Of a stretch of DNA of 64,000 bases, positions 62,805-64,000 are shown piece after piece. Position numbers and translations under genes: made by a program. The notes under the pieces are model-generated. The model ran no database searches. It worked only from the letters and a program-made list of their open reading frames with translations, and had not been told where the DNA came from. Numbering within the stretch: the stretch's first letter is position 1; each line of letters starts with the position of its first letter. Source of the stretch: Roseomonas acroporae (lineage in GTDB: Bacteria > Pseudomonadota > Alphaproteobacteria > Acetobacterales > Acetobacteraceae); contig NZ_JALPRX010000023.1 in NCBI RefSeq assembly GCF_023223525.1, forward strand, positions 62,001 through 126,000, written 5' to 3'.

Positions 62805-64000
62805 TTGCGCGAGACCGTTGCCGCCCGGCCCTGCCGCCGGGGCGGATACCTGTTGCCGGCGATGCTGGCGCTGGGCATGCCGACCGGGCTGGCGGCCCAG
62901 GAAGGAGCCGACCAGGCAGGGGGCGGCAGGGGGGCGGCCGCGCAGGAGGGCGTGCCGGCCGGGACCACCGCCGCGGCGCTGCCCGAGGTGAACGTGAACG
63001 CCGGCATGCTGCGCGGCCACAGCCCGGTGCGCGGCTTCGTCGCCGAGGTCAGCTCGACCGCCACGAGGACCGACACGCCGCTGCTGGAGACGCCGCAGTC
63101 GCTCTCCGTGGTCACGCGCGACCAGATCGAGGCGCAGGCGGCGCAGAACCTCAACGCCATCCTGCGCTACACGCCCGGCGTCGCCACCGACACGCGCGGC
63201 GCGATCGCCCTGCGGCTCGACCAGTTCAACATACGCGGATTCTCGGTGCCGGTGTTCCTCGACGGCATGCGCCAGTTCGGCGGGCGCGACGCCAACCCGA
63301 GCGTCGACTTCTACCGGCTGGAGCGGGTGGACGTGATGCGCGGCCCGGCCTCGGTGGTGTACGGGCAGTCGGGGCCGGGCGGGCTCGTCAACCTGGTCAG
63401 CAAGCGCCCGACCGAGGAGCCCTACCGCGAGATCCTGCTCCAGGGCGGCTCCTTCGGCACGCTGCGCTACGGTGTCGACCTCAGCGGCGCGCTGGACGAG
63501 CGGCGCACCGTGCTCGGCCGCCTCGTCGCCTCCTACTACGAGTCCGACACGCAGATCGACCATGTGCGCGAGCAGCGCTACTACGTGGCGCCCTCGCTCA
63601 CCCTGAAGCCCACCGGCGACACCACCATCACCCTGCTCGGCCTCTACCAGCGCGACCCGTGGGGCGGCTCCTACGGCTCGGTGCCGGCCTGGGGCTCTGT
63701 GCTGTACAACCCGAACGGCACCATCCCGCGCAACCGCTGGGACGGCGACCCCACCTTCGACCGGCTGAACCGCTCGCAGTGGCAGGTCGGCTACCTCGCC
63801 GAGCACCGCTTCAACGACAGCCTCACCCTGAGCCAGAGCCTGCGCTACGCGAACAGCCAGGGCTACTACCGCCAGCTCTACGGCACGCAGGGCCTCACGC
63901 TCGGGCGCGACTTCCGCACCATGCAGCGCGCCATCACCGGCACCGACGTGGACGTCAACACGCTGACGCTCGATACCCACCTGCAGTCGCGCTTCGACAC
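62805..64000 (+). CDS. TonB-dependent siderophore receptor, N-terminal part
   Basis: The first ~398 residues; the gene runs past the window end. A signal peptide (YLLPAMLALGMPTGLAA|QE) is followed by a Gly/Ala-rich stretch and the plug domain: TPLLETPQSLSVVTRDQIEAQ, LRYTPGVATDTRG, FNIRGFSVPVFLDGMRQFG and ERVDVMRGPASVVYGQSGPGGLVNLVSKRP (in parts), typical of FhuA/FpvA-type receptors; then beta-barrel strands. The start is a TTG: an in-frame TAG lies directly before it and GGAGAGA eight bases upstream. Ligand unknown. Confidence 0.93.
   Translation, partial: MRETVAARPCRRGGYLLPAMLALGMPTGLAAQEGADQAGGGRGAAAQEGVPAGTTAAALPEVNVNAGMLRGHSPVRGFVAEVSSTATRTDTPLLETPQSLSVVTRDQIEAQAAQNLNAILRYTPGVATDTRGAIALRLDQFNIRGFSVPVFLDGMRQFGGRDANPSVDFYRLERVDVMRGPASVVYGQSGPGGLVNLVSKRPTEEPYREILLQGGSFGTLRYGVDLSGALDERRTVLGRLVASYYESDTQIDHVREQRYYVAPSLTLKPTGDTTITLLGLYQRDPWGGSYGSVPAWGSVLYNPNGTIPRNRWDGDPTFDRLNRSQWQVGYLAEHRFNDSLTLSQSLRYANSQGYYRQLYGTQGLTLGRDFRTMQRAITGTDVDVNTLTLDTHLQSRFD

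Overview
The window is very GC-rich alphaproteobacterial DNA. Gene content points to Acetobacteraceae, most likely a Roseomonas-like genus: two solitary tripartite-tricarboxylate (Bug/TctC) receptors, a fused AroK-AroB, IspH-ThrB-RnhA in a row, an AccA-XerD neighbourhood, and dense GC-rich palindromic intergenic repeats. The family-level assignment is inference from content, not from a marker gene. About 47 protein-coding genes are supported, with little space between them. I saw no tRNA, rRNA, CRISPR array or complete insertion sequence.

Region by region. 1-7.9 kb: glycogen and trehalose metabolism (glgB end, then a tight glgX-treZ-malQ unit), with a reverse-strand rhodanese and a palindromic repeat between glgB and glgX. 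8-13.9 kb: a membrane diguanylate cyclase, an amino-acid binding protein, a Bug receptor, an MFS exporter and a lipoprotein. 14.2-20.2 kb: ispH, thrB, rnhA on the plus strand, then an MFS protein, a bile-acid/sodium symporter homologue and a TlyA methyltransferase on the minus strand. 20.3-30 kb: a large zinc-ribbon/nucleotide-cyclase/AAA/TPR protein divergent from a cassette of a radical SAM-SPASM enzyme, a PqqD-like protein, an unrecognised 212-residue protein and an S8 peptidase split by a frameshift. 30-35 kb: DedA, a secreted protein, a chemoreceptor-tail remnant, DUF1275, a periplasmic protein and gshB.

35.4-41.8 kb is a DSF quorum-sensing locus. An RpfF-type synthase converges on an RpfC-type hybrid kinase, which follows a response regulator whose output is PAS-GGDEF-EAL instead of the usual HD-GYP of RpfG. 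42-47.3 kb: an SDR, lnt, an XRE regulator with a clear operator, DUF2244 and nth. 47.4-58.3 kb: LutA-like protein, a quinone-oxidoreductase-type MDR protein, a Baeyer-Villiger-type monooxygenase, a lipoprotein, accA, xerD, a small membrane protein, aroK-aroB and a glycine-rich rhodanese. 58.4-64 kb: a probable catabolic unit (fumarylacetoacetase, cyclase-family hydrolase, Bug receptor) divergent from a GntR regulator, then a TonB-dependent siderophore receptor cut by the window end.

The two most interesting systems are the DSF locus with a rewired c-di-GMP output and the radical SAM/PqqD/S8-peptidase cassette, which has the layout of a peptide-modification (RiPP-like) pathway without a recognised precursor. 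Three families of dispersed structured intergenic repeats, and a recurrent habit of 12- and 15-bp in-frame tandem repeats in protein linkers, run through the whole window.
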